Both the position numbers and the translations under genes were made by a program. Below are positions 27,125-35,485 of a stretch of DNA of 64,000 bases, one piece after another (position 1 is the stretch's first letter; each line of letters begins with the position of its first letter). The notes under the pieces are model-generated. The model had not been told where the DNA came from and searched no databases. It saw nothing but the letters and a program-made list of their open reading frames with translations. Source of the DNA: CBDBCK01 sp965203345 (GTDB lineage: Bacteria; Chloroflexota; Dehalococcoidia; Lucifugimonadales; Lucifugimonadaceae); assembly GCA_965203345.1 (NCBI GenBank), contig CBDBCK010000028.1, forward strand, positions 992,001-1,056,000, in the 5' to 3' direction.

Positions 27125-28786
27125 TCAGATTACTCCATTTATGCTATGAGGAAGTTGAGCAAACACAATCCCCATCTCCGTTAACTCTTTCTGTCCCATA
27201 AACTTGTGGGTGGCAAAGACGATAGCCGTTTTCTTTTTTGTCTTTGTCTGTTTGCCGATGCGTTCGGCGCGGTGGCTGTTCAGGGCGGACTCGTGGCTAC
27301 GCAGGAAGGCGAGTTCGGGTTCGTAGATCAGGTAGTACAGACTGTCTTTGGTTTCGTGGAACAGGTCGTCTTTGCCTTTCTGGATTGTGGTCGCGGATTG
27401 TCCGGTTGCGGTCCAGAAGAGGTGACGAGCAAGGGTTTCATAGTCGGGGAGGTTTTTCCCGACGAGCATTTTTTCAATGCTTATTTCATTACCCAAACTG
27501 CAATAGGTGAAACTTCCGCCAAGACCATTTTTAAGGTTTTCATCTTTTGCTTTTGGAACACCTTTTATCACGCGGCGGACGCGCTCGGCGGTGATGTTGT
27601 CAGAAACCTTATCTTCACATTCTACGAGGATAAACTTGCGGTTGCCGCCGTCTTCTTTGTTGAGGGCAAGGACGGCATGGGCGGTTGTGCCAGAGCCGGC
27701 GAAGGAATCTAATATAATAGCGTCCGAGGAATTTGATGTTGCCATTTCTACTAGGCGTTTGAGAATGTTTGTATTTTTCGGGGCATCAAAGTCAACATTG
27801 AATTTTTGGGAATCCTTGTCAGAAGCAAGTAAATCTGTCCAGTCACTAGATAATAAAATTCCTTGGCTGGGGGGAACCCAATGCTCCACTCCTTTATTTT
27901 TACCTAGCGACAAGTCTTTGCGGCGACGAATAAATTTTTTGTTTTCACCTGTTTTTGTCCAATAATCTTCAAGCGACATATGAGAATATCTTGATAAATA
28001 CTCTTTGTAATTATCAACTGCTTGTATCGCAACCGATTTTCTCCATTTCCATTGTCCATCTTCGGGCGTTATCCCAAGAAGCAGGTAACGCATAGTTGGT
28101 CTGGGTGCTGCATTCCAAAAACCTTTCCAATAGCCGAATGACCCTCGCTCCTCTGTAGTTTCACGATATACCGGATTAAATACGCACATTGATGATTTCG
28201 TATAAACTAAAATACGTTCAAAACCAATTGCCAAACTTTGTATTCCTTTTTCAATAAATTGCCTGCTTATATTCTTACTGTAGCGGCGAACAGCTATTTC
28301 GTTTCTAAAATTCTCCTCCCCCAAAACCTCATCCATAACCATCCGCAAACGATGCTGTTCATTATCATCAATAGAAACAAAAATCACCCCATCTTCGGCC
28401 AGCAGCTCCCTTAGCAACTGCAACCTCGGCCACATCATGCAAAGCCATTTGTCGTGGCGTTCCAAATCCTCACCGTCCACAGGACTTTTACCCTTCAGCC
28501 ACTCTTTCATCATCGGACTGTTCACATTGTCGTTATAGATCCACTTCTCGTTGCCGGTGTTGTAGGGCGGATCAATGTAGATGCAGTTCACCTTCCCCGC
28601 GTAACGCGGCAACAACGCCTTGAGTGCGTCCAGGTTGTCGCCGTGAATAATGAGATTATCGTCAAGAGACGGGTTTCCCTCTTTCGGTGGGAGGGATTTT
28701 CCTGCGTCTACCTCAATCGTCCTTGATGGAACGGTCAGGTGGTGAGCATAGACTAGTTGCTTTCCTTTGAACTCAAGAGTCGGCAT
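27125..28786 (-). CDS. mod: Type III DNA methyltransferase subunit Mod
   Basis: Sequence-recognition and adenine-N6 methyltransferase subunit of a type III restriction-modification system. Catalytic motif IV reads IDPPYNTGNEKW (DPPY about residues 72-75), and the SAM-binding motif I DSFAGSGTTAHAV comes later, near 360. That order defines the beta class used by type III Mods. The segment between is the likely target-recognition domain (YWKGFWNAAPRPTMRY and onward). It heads a leftward operon mod-TPR-TPR-...-res. The C-terminal coding end is duplicated at 24391-24500. Confidence 0.95.
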   Translation of the reverse strand: MPTLEFKGKQLVYAHHLTVPSRTIEVDAGKSLPPKEGNPSLDDNLIIHGDNLDALKALLPRYAGKVNCIYIDPPYNTGNEKWIYNDNVNSPMMKEWLKGKSPVDGEDLERHDKWLCMMWPRLQLLRELLAEDGVIFVSIDDNEQHRLRMVMDEVLGEENFRNEIAVRRYSKNISRQFIEKGIQSLAIGFERILVYTKSSMCVFNPVYRETTEERGSFGYWKGFWNAAPRPTMRYLLLGITPEDGQWKWRKSVAIQAVDNYKEYLSRYSHMSLEDYWTKTGENKKFIRRRKDLSLGKNKGVEHWVPPSQGILLSSDWTDLLASDKDSQKFNVDFDAPKNTNILKRLVEMATSNSSDAIILDSFAGSGTTAHAVLALNKEDGGNRKFILVECEDKVSDNITAERVRRVIKGVPKAKDENLKNGLGGSFTYCSLGNEISIEKMLVGKNLPDYETLARHLFWTATGQSATTIQKGKDDLFHETKDSLYYLIYEPELAFLRSHESALNSHRAERIGKQTKTKKKTAIVFATHKFMGQKELTEMGIVFAQLPHSINGVI

Positions 28787-28893
28787 TGTGGCTGGTGATC
28801 CTCTACTGCTTTAGCTGCGTAAAACTTTATACTTATTCTACTACGCATGAGCATCAAGCTTTAAGCCTTCCTGGCTGGTGCGGGCATTACACT

Positions 28894-29268
28894 TTAGAGC
28901 CCTAGTTCATACGCTCGGTCGTCGTCTATGCCGAAGTGGTGCGCCAGCTCATGTAATACGGTTATATGTATCTGTTCGGTGAGCTGTTCAACGTCTGGGA
29001 AGTCTCGTTCCAGGGGTCCCTGGAAGATGGTTATCTTGTTTGGGAGTACGTCCCCGTAGTTTTCGAGCATGGTGAGAGGCACGCCTTCAAAGAGACCGTA
29101 TAGAGATTCTTCTTTGTCTATTCCGTTTTCCTCCTTTTGGGCGGCGGTCGGCTCCTTTTCCACCACTACGTCCACGTTTTCAAGGCGGGCCAGAAACGGT
29201 TGAGGCAAACTTTGTATAGCTTCCAGAACTGTGCGTTCAAACTGCTCGGGGCTCATGGTCAACGGCAT
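28894..29268 (-). CDS. Metallopeptidase family protein (minimal zincin)
   Basis: Small 124-residue protein of the minimal-metallopeptidase type often found in actinobacteria and Chloroflexota. The zinc motif HExxH is in HITVLHELAHHFGIDDDRA near the C-terminus, followed by a conserved Glu/Asp. The N-terminus MTMSP-type segment and ESLYGLFEGVPL fit the family. Substrate unknown. It reads leftward upstream of mod; the 107-nt gap between them contains AT-rich possible promoter sequence for mod. Confidence 0.85.
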   Translation of the reverse strand: MPLTMSPEQFERTVLEAIQSLPQPFLARLENVDVVVEKEPTAAQKEENGIDKEESLYGLFEGVPLTMLENYGDVLPNKITIFQGPLERDFPDVEQLTEQIHITVLHELAHHFGIDDDRAYELGL

Positions 29269-29364
29269 TGTCCTTTTCGCGTCCTTATGGGGGCAACTAT
29301 GCTGAAAGGGGTAAGAGTAAGAGGAGGCGCGCTGCCAGGGAGTGATGAGCCGAGCCTACAGGTG

Positions 29365-29600
29365 TGTTTCAGGTTCTAGTCTCCTCTTATATGCTTTTGA
29401 GTCTACTTACGTTTGTTTTGTCAGGTCCTTTGTCTTCAAGCACCGACGCCTCCAGGTAGAAGGGGAGACTGTTGAACGCCTCGTGCCTCATGAAGTTCAG
29501 GAGTCCTTCTCTTCCAGTCTCTCCTCGCCTATGTTCTCACGTCTTCCAAGGTAGATCATAGTGGCTTTTTGGAGTCCACCTCTAGTGTCTTTGACGTAAC
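29365..29600 (-). pseudogene. Decayed duplicate of the nfo 3' end
   Basis: About 200 nt here align with the start-of-listing (3') end of nfo at 30542-30750 at roughly 80% identity. Shared blocks include ATGCTTTTGAGTCTA, CTCCAGGTAGAAGGGGAGA, TGAAGTTCAGGA and GTGGCTTTTTGGAGTC. Frameshifts and substitutions remove any coding sense. It lies on the far side of the NYN gene, so that gene is bracketed by direct repeats of the nfo 3' end. It accounts for most of the 371-nt gap downstream of the NYN gene. Confidence 0.8.
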
Positions 29601-29639
29601 AGTCAAGTGATACGAGTAGCTTAGCGGTTTTATTTTGAA

Positions 29640-30335
29640 TTAAAGGGCGGGCATAGTTTTTATGTTGGAGGTTTGAGATTTCAGGAGTACGTCATCCGAA
29701 AACCATTCTCTCCGAAGACGGATGAAAGCATTGACTATCTTTCCTAATTCACGGCCGGGACCGGGTGTAGCTGCAAAGACTTTTTTGTCCATCTCTCTCA
29801 CCGCATTAACCGCCGGTACAAAGTCACCGTCTGCAGATAGAAGGTAGGCAACGTCAAATTCATTTTTCATCGCCTTTGCCACCATATCAACGGCAATGTT
29901 CACATCCACTCTCTTTTCTGTGTAAGTCGTGGTCGTCTCTGATGCAAGTTTCTTGAGTACATCCAGAGCTTCGGAATTTGTTACACAACCCTCGCAACCC
30001 TCATAGGATGACAGGAATTGCTGAAGCTTTTGCTGAACTGGATTATTCTTTAGCAGGCCCCGCTTACGTTCTACGCGCCCCAGAATAACTTCTACCCCTT
30101 GCGCTTTGAGTGTACTTAGGAACTTTTCCTGATTCCTAGCACGTATCAGATTTTCCGATACCCGCCCGACATAGTACCTGATATTGACTACTTCGCGATG
30201 TGATTCGGAAAGTTTGTCTGCCAATGCAGGGTAGTTTATCCGGGAAATACGGACTCCAATTTTCTTGGCGGTATGGTACCAGTTGCTACCATCTATGAAG
30301 AAAACCGCTTTTTTCTGTGTGTTGAACTGAGTCAT
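29640..30335 (-). CDS. NYN domain (LabA/DUF88-like) protein, predicted ribonuclease
   Basis: A 231-residue protein of the NYN/PIN-like nuclease superfamily. Acidic active-site positions are visible in VFFIDGSNWYHTA (Asp near residue 15), VDVNIAVDMVAKAM and LLSADGDFVPAV near 160-175. A CEGCV motif lies in the middle. Such proteins are predicted metal-dependent RNases, though substrates are mostly unknown. The ATG follows immediately after a GC-rich hairpin and a T7 run, and the only purine-rich ribosome-binding candidate (GGGGG) lies in that hairpin. The gene lies between two copies of the nfo 3' end. Confidence 0.88.
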   Translation of the reverse strand: MTQFNTQKKAVFFIDGSNWYHTAKKIGVRISRINYPALADKLSESHREVVNIRYYVGRVSENLIRARNQEKFLSTLKAQGVEVILGRVERKRGLLKNNPVQQKLQQFLSSYEGCEGCVTNSEALDVLKKLASETTTTYTEKRVDVNIAVDMVAKAMKNEFDVAYLLSADGDFVPAVNAVREMDKKVFAATPGPGRELGKIVNAFIRLRREWFSDDVLLKSQTSNIKTMPAL

Positions 30336-30379
30336 AAAAAAACCCCCGGGGAGCCAATGGCATAATCCCGGGGGGGGTT
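30336..30379 (-). terminator. GC-rich hairpin plus T7 directly in front of the NYN start codon
   Basis: On the minus strand a C/G hairpin (arms 30367-30379 and 30341-30350, CCCCCGGG-type, with an inner GCC-ATT-GGC) is followed by seven T and then at once the NYN ATG. It has the form of an intrinsic terminator for leftward transcription from nfo. The only ribosome-binding-like purines of the NYN gene (GGGGG) lie in its 3' arm. Either nfo transcripts end here, or it works as an attenuator that also hides the ribosome-binding site. Confidence 0.65.
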
Positions 30380-30541
30380 AGCTACATTAATTATTGTAAC
30401 GCAATTGTTGTCCTGTTTGTCAATACAATTCTTAATTAACTAACGTGGCTTCTGGTTAACATTTTTGTCACACACTTCTCCCAAGGTCCCGTATCTGGTT
30501 GATTTGTTTGAGAATGGCGGATTGCGTTGCGATCAGGTGTT

Positions 30542-31396
30542 TCAGTTGCGGATTTCTTCCCGTATGCTTTTGAGTCTATCTACGTTTGGTTTGTCTGGTC
30601 CTTTGCCGCCGGTCCCTGGCACCTCCAGGTAGAAGGGGAGATTGTTGAACGCCTCCTGTCTCATGAAGTTCAGGAATCCTTCTCTCCCAATCTCTCCGTC
30701 TCCTATGTTCTCGTGTCGATCTACGGCAGATCCTAGTGGCTTTTTGGAGTCGTTTGCGTGTATGGCCCTGAGCTTTTCCAGTCCTATGACGTCGTCAAAC
30801 TCCTTTACTACGTCTTTGAGCGTTTCAGGCCTGGATATGTCGTAGCCTGCCGCCCATACGTGCTGGGTGTCAAGACATACGGCAACCCTTTCGTTGTCCA
30901 CGGCATCCACTATTTTGGCCAGCTCTTCAAACTTTGAGCCTATATGATCACCTGATCCTGCGCTGGTCTCCAGCATAAGCAGTGCGTCTCCGTCGGCCGC
31001 GTTGTCCAATATCTTGCGTATTGCTTGCACAAACTGGTCAAACACTGCATCAAAACCGCGTCCGCGATGGCTTGCAGGGTGGAATATGACTCCCAAAGCC
31101 TTGAGGCGGTTGGCGGTTATCATATCTTGCGAAAGAGCGTTTACGCTGCGTTCGAACAGCTCCTCATTGTCCGTCCCCAAAGCTACGAGATACTTGGCAT
31201 GTATGGCTGCTGGTCCCATGCCTGTCTCATCGGATAGGCGTATGAATGCGTCCGCCTCCTTCTCTTCTATAGGCTTGGACGACCATGAGCGTGGGGAAGC
31301 GGCGAATATCTGGAAGCATTCGGCCCCTATATCCTGTGCGCGCTTGACGGCTTTTGATACTCCGCCTGAAGCGGAGACGTGTGCTCCTATAAGCAT
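30542..31396 (-). CDS. nfo: Endonuclease IV (AP endonuclease)
   Basis: Deoxyribonuclease IV, which cuts DNA at abasic sites in base-excision repair. The 284-residue product starts MLIGAHVSASGGVSKAV, the family signature. The zinc ligands occur in conserved segments: VIFHPASHRGRG, MLETSAGSGDHIGSKFEEL, VCLDTQHVWAAGYD, IHANDSKKPLGSAVDRHENIG and LEVPGTGGKGP. Family length is normal. It ends a leftward housekeeping run behind secDF (24-nt gap). Its 3' end is duplicated in decayed form at 29365-29600. Confidence 0.96.
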   Translation of the reverse strand: MLIGAHVSASGGVSKAVKRAQDIGAECFQIFAASPRSWSSKPIEEKEADAFIRLSDETGMGPAAIHAKYLVALGTDNEELFERSVNALSQDMITANRLKALGVIFHPASHRGRGFDAVFDQFVQAIRKILDNAADGDALLMLETSAGSGDHIGSKFEELAKIVDAVDNERVAVCLDTQHVWAAGYDISRPETLKDVVKEFDDVIGLEKLRAIHANDSKKPLGSAVDRHENIGDGEIGREGFLNFMRQEAFNNLPFYLEVPGTGGKGPDKPNVDRLKSIREEIRN

Positions 31397-31419
31397 TGTT
31401 GTATCCTTCTTTACCTTGC

Positions 31420-34400
31420 TTAGCCGATTCGGCCGGCGGTTTGTTCAGGTTCTCTTCTTCGGAGTATAGACTGTATGAAACCTCGGACGCCTCTCTCTTC
31501 CCATTCGGCGAGGATTGCGGAAGCTATAAAGATGGAGCTGTAGGTTCCGACTATCACTCCGACTGTCAAGACGAGGAGGAAATCCCGGAGTGTCTGCCCT
31601 CCAAAGAGCAGCATAGACAGGAGCACCAGGAGGGTGGTTACGGAGGTCCCTAATGAGCGCACCAGGGTTTCACGTAGGGAGAGAGCGACAGTCTCCCTGA
31701 AGGGTCTTGAAGGCACAAGAAGGGCGTTTTCACGTATTCTATCGAATACAACTATAGTGTCGTTAACCGAGTATCCGATAATGGTGAGGATACCGACTAT
31801 GAACGCGGTGTTAACCTGTGCTCCGAATACTGCCCCGAATACGACAAACAGTCCCAGGGTGATTGCGACGTCGTGAGTTAGTGCGATGACTGCGGCGGTA
31901 GCGTACCGGTATGAATGGGGGACAGATCGGAACGCCCATATTACGTACAGCATCACAAAAACGGAAGCGACGACCACCGCTATTATTGAGTTCCGGACTG
32001 TGTTTTCTGCCACTGATTGCCCTACGGTTGTGAGGTCAAGCGTTCTGGGTAGTTCTCCAGTAATTGGCCTTAAGGATTCGTCCAGGCTATTCTTTTCCGT
32101 CTCTTCTAGTTCGGGGGTGCGTATGAAGAACCTTCCATCGCCCAACCCTTGAATTACCGCCTCTGAATAGCCTGCTCCGCTTAGCGCTGCTCGTACTTGC
32201 TCCAGGTCTGGTGGGGAGTTCTCCCATTCGTAAGTGATGCTTGTGCCAGATCTGAAGTCTATGCCGAGTGGCAGCCCAACTCCAAATATGAGAACGACTG
32301 AAATTATGACCAAGGAGGCGGACGCTATCCCGAATATTCGCGCTCTAGACAGTAGGTTCAGCTTTGTTGTTTCTCCTCCGGCGCTTTCGCTTTGGTTGAG
32401 GTCTACAGTAGCGGTAGGGGATACCAAGCCTGATGGACTATCTGTCTGCTGTTGAGAAGAGACGACCGGTAGGAAGAGGTCAGTCCTTCTCTTGACCCAA
32501 TCAACCGCCAGGAGGCGCATAATGGCCTGGTTTACAAAGAACGCTGTTAAGATGCTAAGCAGTATGCCGATTCCTAAGGTCAAGGCGAACCCTTGCATAA
32601 CGCTAGTGCCAAATCTGTCTCCGAACCAGAACAGGACTATCGTGATGATGAGAGTGGAGAAACTCCCGTCCCTTATGGAGGGCCAAGCTCGGCTGAAGCC
32701 TATAGCCATTGAACTGAGCAGCGCGCGCCCCGTGCGTATTTCCTCTTTGATTCTTTCGGATACGAGTATGTTTGCGTCAACGGCAAAGCCCAACGACAAA
32801 ATAACCGCGGCTCCACCTGAAAGGGTGAGGGTAACCGGGGTCAGCTTGAATATGGCTAACAACACCACTGAGTAGAAGACGAGGGTCAAGGTTGCGACAA
32901 TACCCGGCACTTTGTAGTAGGCTATGATGAACGAGGCTAGCAGACCGAGTCCTATAGCCCCTGCGATAAGGCTACGCCTCAAGGAATCGGACCCGAGTGC
33001 AGCGTCTACGTCTCTCTCCTGGACGAGGTCAAGAGAGGCGGGCAGAGAACCGGAGCGGACCTGTATCGCTATGGCTCGCGCTTCGTCCTGGGTGAAGCCT
33101 CCGTATATATATGCCCTTCCGTTCGGTATCGGGCGCGACGCTGTGGGTGCTACTAGTTCACGATTATCAAGGTAGATGGCGAGCCTGTCGCCGCTTATGG
33201 CGATACGGTTTGTAACGTCAAAGAAGTCTTGCGAACCCTCCTGGTTGAACTCGATGTTCACCACGTGGCCGGCGTCCGGTCTGAACTCGTATGAGGCGTT
33301 TTGAAGCTCTTCTGCGTCTATACCGGTATCCTGTTCAACGAAGTACAGCGGGTTTGAGCATCTTTGGGATTGCCACTCAGCGTCGGTTAGGTCGTCAGGC
33401 TTGTCTTCATCTAGACCGCATCGCCTTTCTCTGAACTCCAGGCGGGCGGTTGACCCTATTAAACGTTTGGCTTCTTCAACTCCTCCCGTAATAGAGTAGG
33501 TGAAGTGTCCTTGCTCAGCAATCTGTAGGAGGTTACCGAGTTTGGACAGCTCTGCCACCAACAGGGTTAGGTCGTCTGCTACACGAGTCCCATCTTCAGC
33601 CGTACTGCCTTGAGAAAGTGGCCCCATCACTGCTTCAAAGGCTGCTGCTGTAGTATCATCTACGGCAAACGTTCTAACGATAGCCTCAGGATGGTTTACG
33701 GCGAAAAAAGTAGCCTCTACGTCTTCCAGGGAAGGAGGGAAGGCAGGTGCAACGTCCGTTTCCTGTTCGTCTTCCCCATCCTCCATTGGCGTCTCTTCTC
33801 CGTCTGCTGGTATCTCCTCCTCGCCTTCGGTTGGTGTTTCTTCACCGTCAGCGGCTGCCACAGGATCTTCTGGAGCTATAAAAACGAACCGTACGTAAGT
33901 TGGGTAGCGTCCGCGTATCCCTTCCGCTATCCGGTCAGCGTCGGAAGGTTCTACTACGTTTCCTTCTTCGTCGACACGTTCAGGGAGTAGCTCGGAGAAG
34001 CTGAATCTGTAGGTAAGGAGCGAAGGACTAAAGGCGAAAGGGGACTGGTTTTGTATAGCGGTTGCCTCAACAGCTACTACGTCTTCATATTCGAGCTCGT
34101 CCCTTATGTAAGCGGCGATGGTATCAATATCCACCAACTGGCCTGGTGCTTCGGGGTCGTACGGAGCCAAGTCGAAGATGAGTTCAAGTGACGGTACGGT
34201 GTTCTGGACAGGTATTTGAACAAGTAGCCTGTCTGCTACGGATACGTCAGAGCCGCCTATGAGCTGAACGTTTGCCTCGCTGACTCCGAACTCATTCACC
34301 CTTCTATTGACTATGCTGCGCACGGCCTCGGCATCCTCGCGAGTCAAGGTTTGTCCCTCGTCCGGTATTATTTGATACACAAGATGAGACCCTCCCTGAA

Positions 34401-34605
34401 GGTCAAGCCCCAAAGAGAGCCCGAGCACGGATGAGTCGTTCCCGCGTTGAAAACCGAATAACGAGAATTGAGGCACGGTCAAGACGGCTATCGCTATGCC
34501 AAACGCCGTAAGTATCAGAACCCAGCGCAACGGTAGGACGCGGAAAAAAGTTGAGACCGCTCTATAGAACGGTTCTAATAGTGAAGGTGAGTTTCTGGAT
34601 GCCAA
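31420..34605 (-). CDS. secDF: Fused protein translocase subunit SecDF
   Basis: Membrane component that uses proton flow to aid late steps of Sec protein export. This 1,061-residue product joins SecD and SecF in one chain. The SecD part has GLDLQGGSHLVYQI near residue 68, a large periplasmic P1 domain, then a membrane block with VDANILVSERIKEEIRTGRA. The SecF part begins near 780 with LGIDFRSGTSITYEWE and has SVNDTIVVFDRIRENA near 970. About residues 248-290 form an acidic Glu/Asp/Pro-rich insertion (EEIPADGEETPMEDGEDEQE), probably a disordered extracellular linker. It sits between def and nfo, all leftward. Confidence 0.95.
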   Translation of the reverse strand: MASRNSPSLLEPFYRAVSTFFRVLPLRWVLILTAFGIAIAVLTVPQFSLFGFQRGNDSSVLGLSLGLDLQGGSHLVYQIIPDEGQTLTREDAEAVRSIVNRRVNEFGVSEANVQLIGGSDVSVADRLLVQIPVQNTVPSLELIFDLAPYDPEAPGQLVDIDTIAAYIRDELEYEDVVAVEATAIQNQSPFAFSPSLLTYRFSFSELLPERVDEEGNVVEPSDADRIAEGIRGRYPTYVRFVFIAPEDPVAAADGEETPTEGEEEIPADGEETPMEDGEDEQETDVAPAFPPSLEDVEATFFAVNHPEAIVRTFAVDDTTAAAFEAVMGPLSQGSTAEDGTRVADDLTLLVAELSKLGNLLQIAEQGHFTYSITGGVEEAKRLIGSTARLEFRERRCGLDEDKPDDLTDAEWQSQRCSNPLYFVEQDTGIDAEELQNASYEFRPDAGHVVNIEFNQEGSQDFFDVTNRIAISGDRLAIYLDNRELVAPTASRPIPNGRAYIYGGFTQDEARAIAIQVRSGSLPASLDLVQERDVDAALGSDSLRRSLIAGAIGLGLLASFIIAYYKVPGIVATLTLVFYSVVLLAIFKLTPVTLTLSGGAAVILSLGFAVDANILVSERIKEEIRTGRALLSSMAIGFSRAWPSIRDGSFSTLIITIVLFWFGDRFGTSVMQGFALTLGIGILLSILTAFFVNQAIMRLLAVDWVKRRTDLFLPVVSSQQQTDSPSGLVSPTATVDLNQSESAGGETTKLNLLSRARIFGIASASLVIISVVLIFGVGLPLGIDFRSGTSITYEWENSPPDLEQVRAALSGAGYSEAVIQGLGDGRFFIRTPELEETEKNSLDESLRPITGELPRTLDLTTVGQSVAENTVRNSIIAVVVASVFVMLYVIWAFRSVPHSYRYATAAVIALTHDVAITLGLFVVFGAVFGAQVNTAFIVGILTIIGYSVNDTIVVFDRIRENALLVPSRPFRETVALSLRETLVRSLGTSVTTLLVLLSMLLFGGQTLRDFLLVLTVGVIVGTYSSIFIASAILAEWEERGVRGFIQSILRRREPEQTAGRIG

Positions 34606-34724
34606 GTTTGTTTCGTTGGATTTTATTTATAGCTGTGTCATTTCTGCGGACTCAACAACATAAGGGATTTTCTCTCCAATGCCGAATATCTAGTATAGCT
34701 TGTAGAGACACCTTTGCGCCGCCC

Positions 34725-35453
34725 TCAAACATTGGAAAGGTTTTCGGTTTCTTCGATAGTTTCACTGCGTGATCTCGGAGAGCTACCTTGATCTTCGCCT
34801 TGAGTGTCCTCGTCGGCGTTATGTAGATCATAGACGGCTTCACTCATAGACGATTCGCTGGAAAGCTCGGACAGACGGGCGGCGGCTTGAAGTGTTTCTA
34901 CTAACCGCTTATCTCGACGGGTGCGAGGCTCGTGTATGGCGTAAATCGTGTATCCCACTTCGTGCCAGTGAGGTTCTTCAGGCGAGACTCCCGTTTTGGC
35001 CAAGTCTTTGTGAGCCTTCAGGTGATCGAGAAAGAGTATCCCGTCCAAGTGGTCTACCTCGTGCTCTATAGCTTGGGCAAGTATCTCTTCTGCCGTCAGT
35101 TGCAGACGACCTCCGGTAAGGTCCAGGGAACGAACGTCAACAGTTACTGACCGGTTCACCAGGCCAGTGTAACCCGGCACGCTTAAGCATCCTTCCTGGA
35201 CTTTTCGTGAACCTTCTCGCTTCACTATTTCGGGATTCACCATTGCCCGCGGTTCTTGTTCAGGTGCGTGGATGGTTATAACTCTCTTTAGAACTCCCAC
35301 CTGAGGGGCTGCAAGGCCTATGCCTCTGGCGTGCTCCATAGTTTCGAGCATGTCGTGAGCGAGCCGCCGCACTGAGGCATCAACGCGCAACGCGGGAGCA
35401 GCTCTTTTACGCAATATTGGGTCCGGGAAAACTCTTATGGGCAGAATAGACAT
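34725..35453 (-). CDS. def: Peptide deformylase
   Basis: Metalloenzyme that removes the formyl group from nascent proteins. The three family motifs are present: GIGLAAPQVG (motif 1), QEGCLSVPGY with the metal Cys (motif 2) and AIEHEVDHLDG with the HExxH metal site (motif 3). The core is about 165 residues. The remaining 75 form a tail rich in Ser, Glu and Asp (SSESSMSEAVYDLHNADED), unusually long for PDF and likely disordered. It lies 32 nt after priA, in the same leftward run. Confidence 0.95.
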   Translation of the reverse strand: MSILPIRVFPDPILRKRAAPALRVDASVRRLAHDMLETMEHARGIGLAAPQVGVLKRVITIHAPEQEPRAMVNPEIVKREGSRKVQEGCLSVPGYTGLVNRSVTVDVRSLDLTGGRLQLTAEEILAQAIEHEVDHLDGILFLDHLKAHKDLAKTGVSPEEPHWHEVGYTIYAIHEPRTRRDKRLVETLQAAARLSELSSESSMSEAVYDLHNADEDTQGEDQGSSPRSRSETIEETENLSNV

Positions 35454-35485
35454 GAAACTAATTTTACCTGTTGTTCAACCCAATT

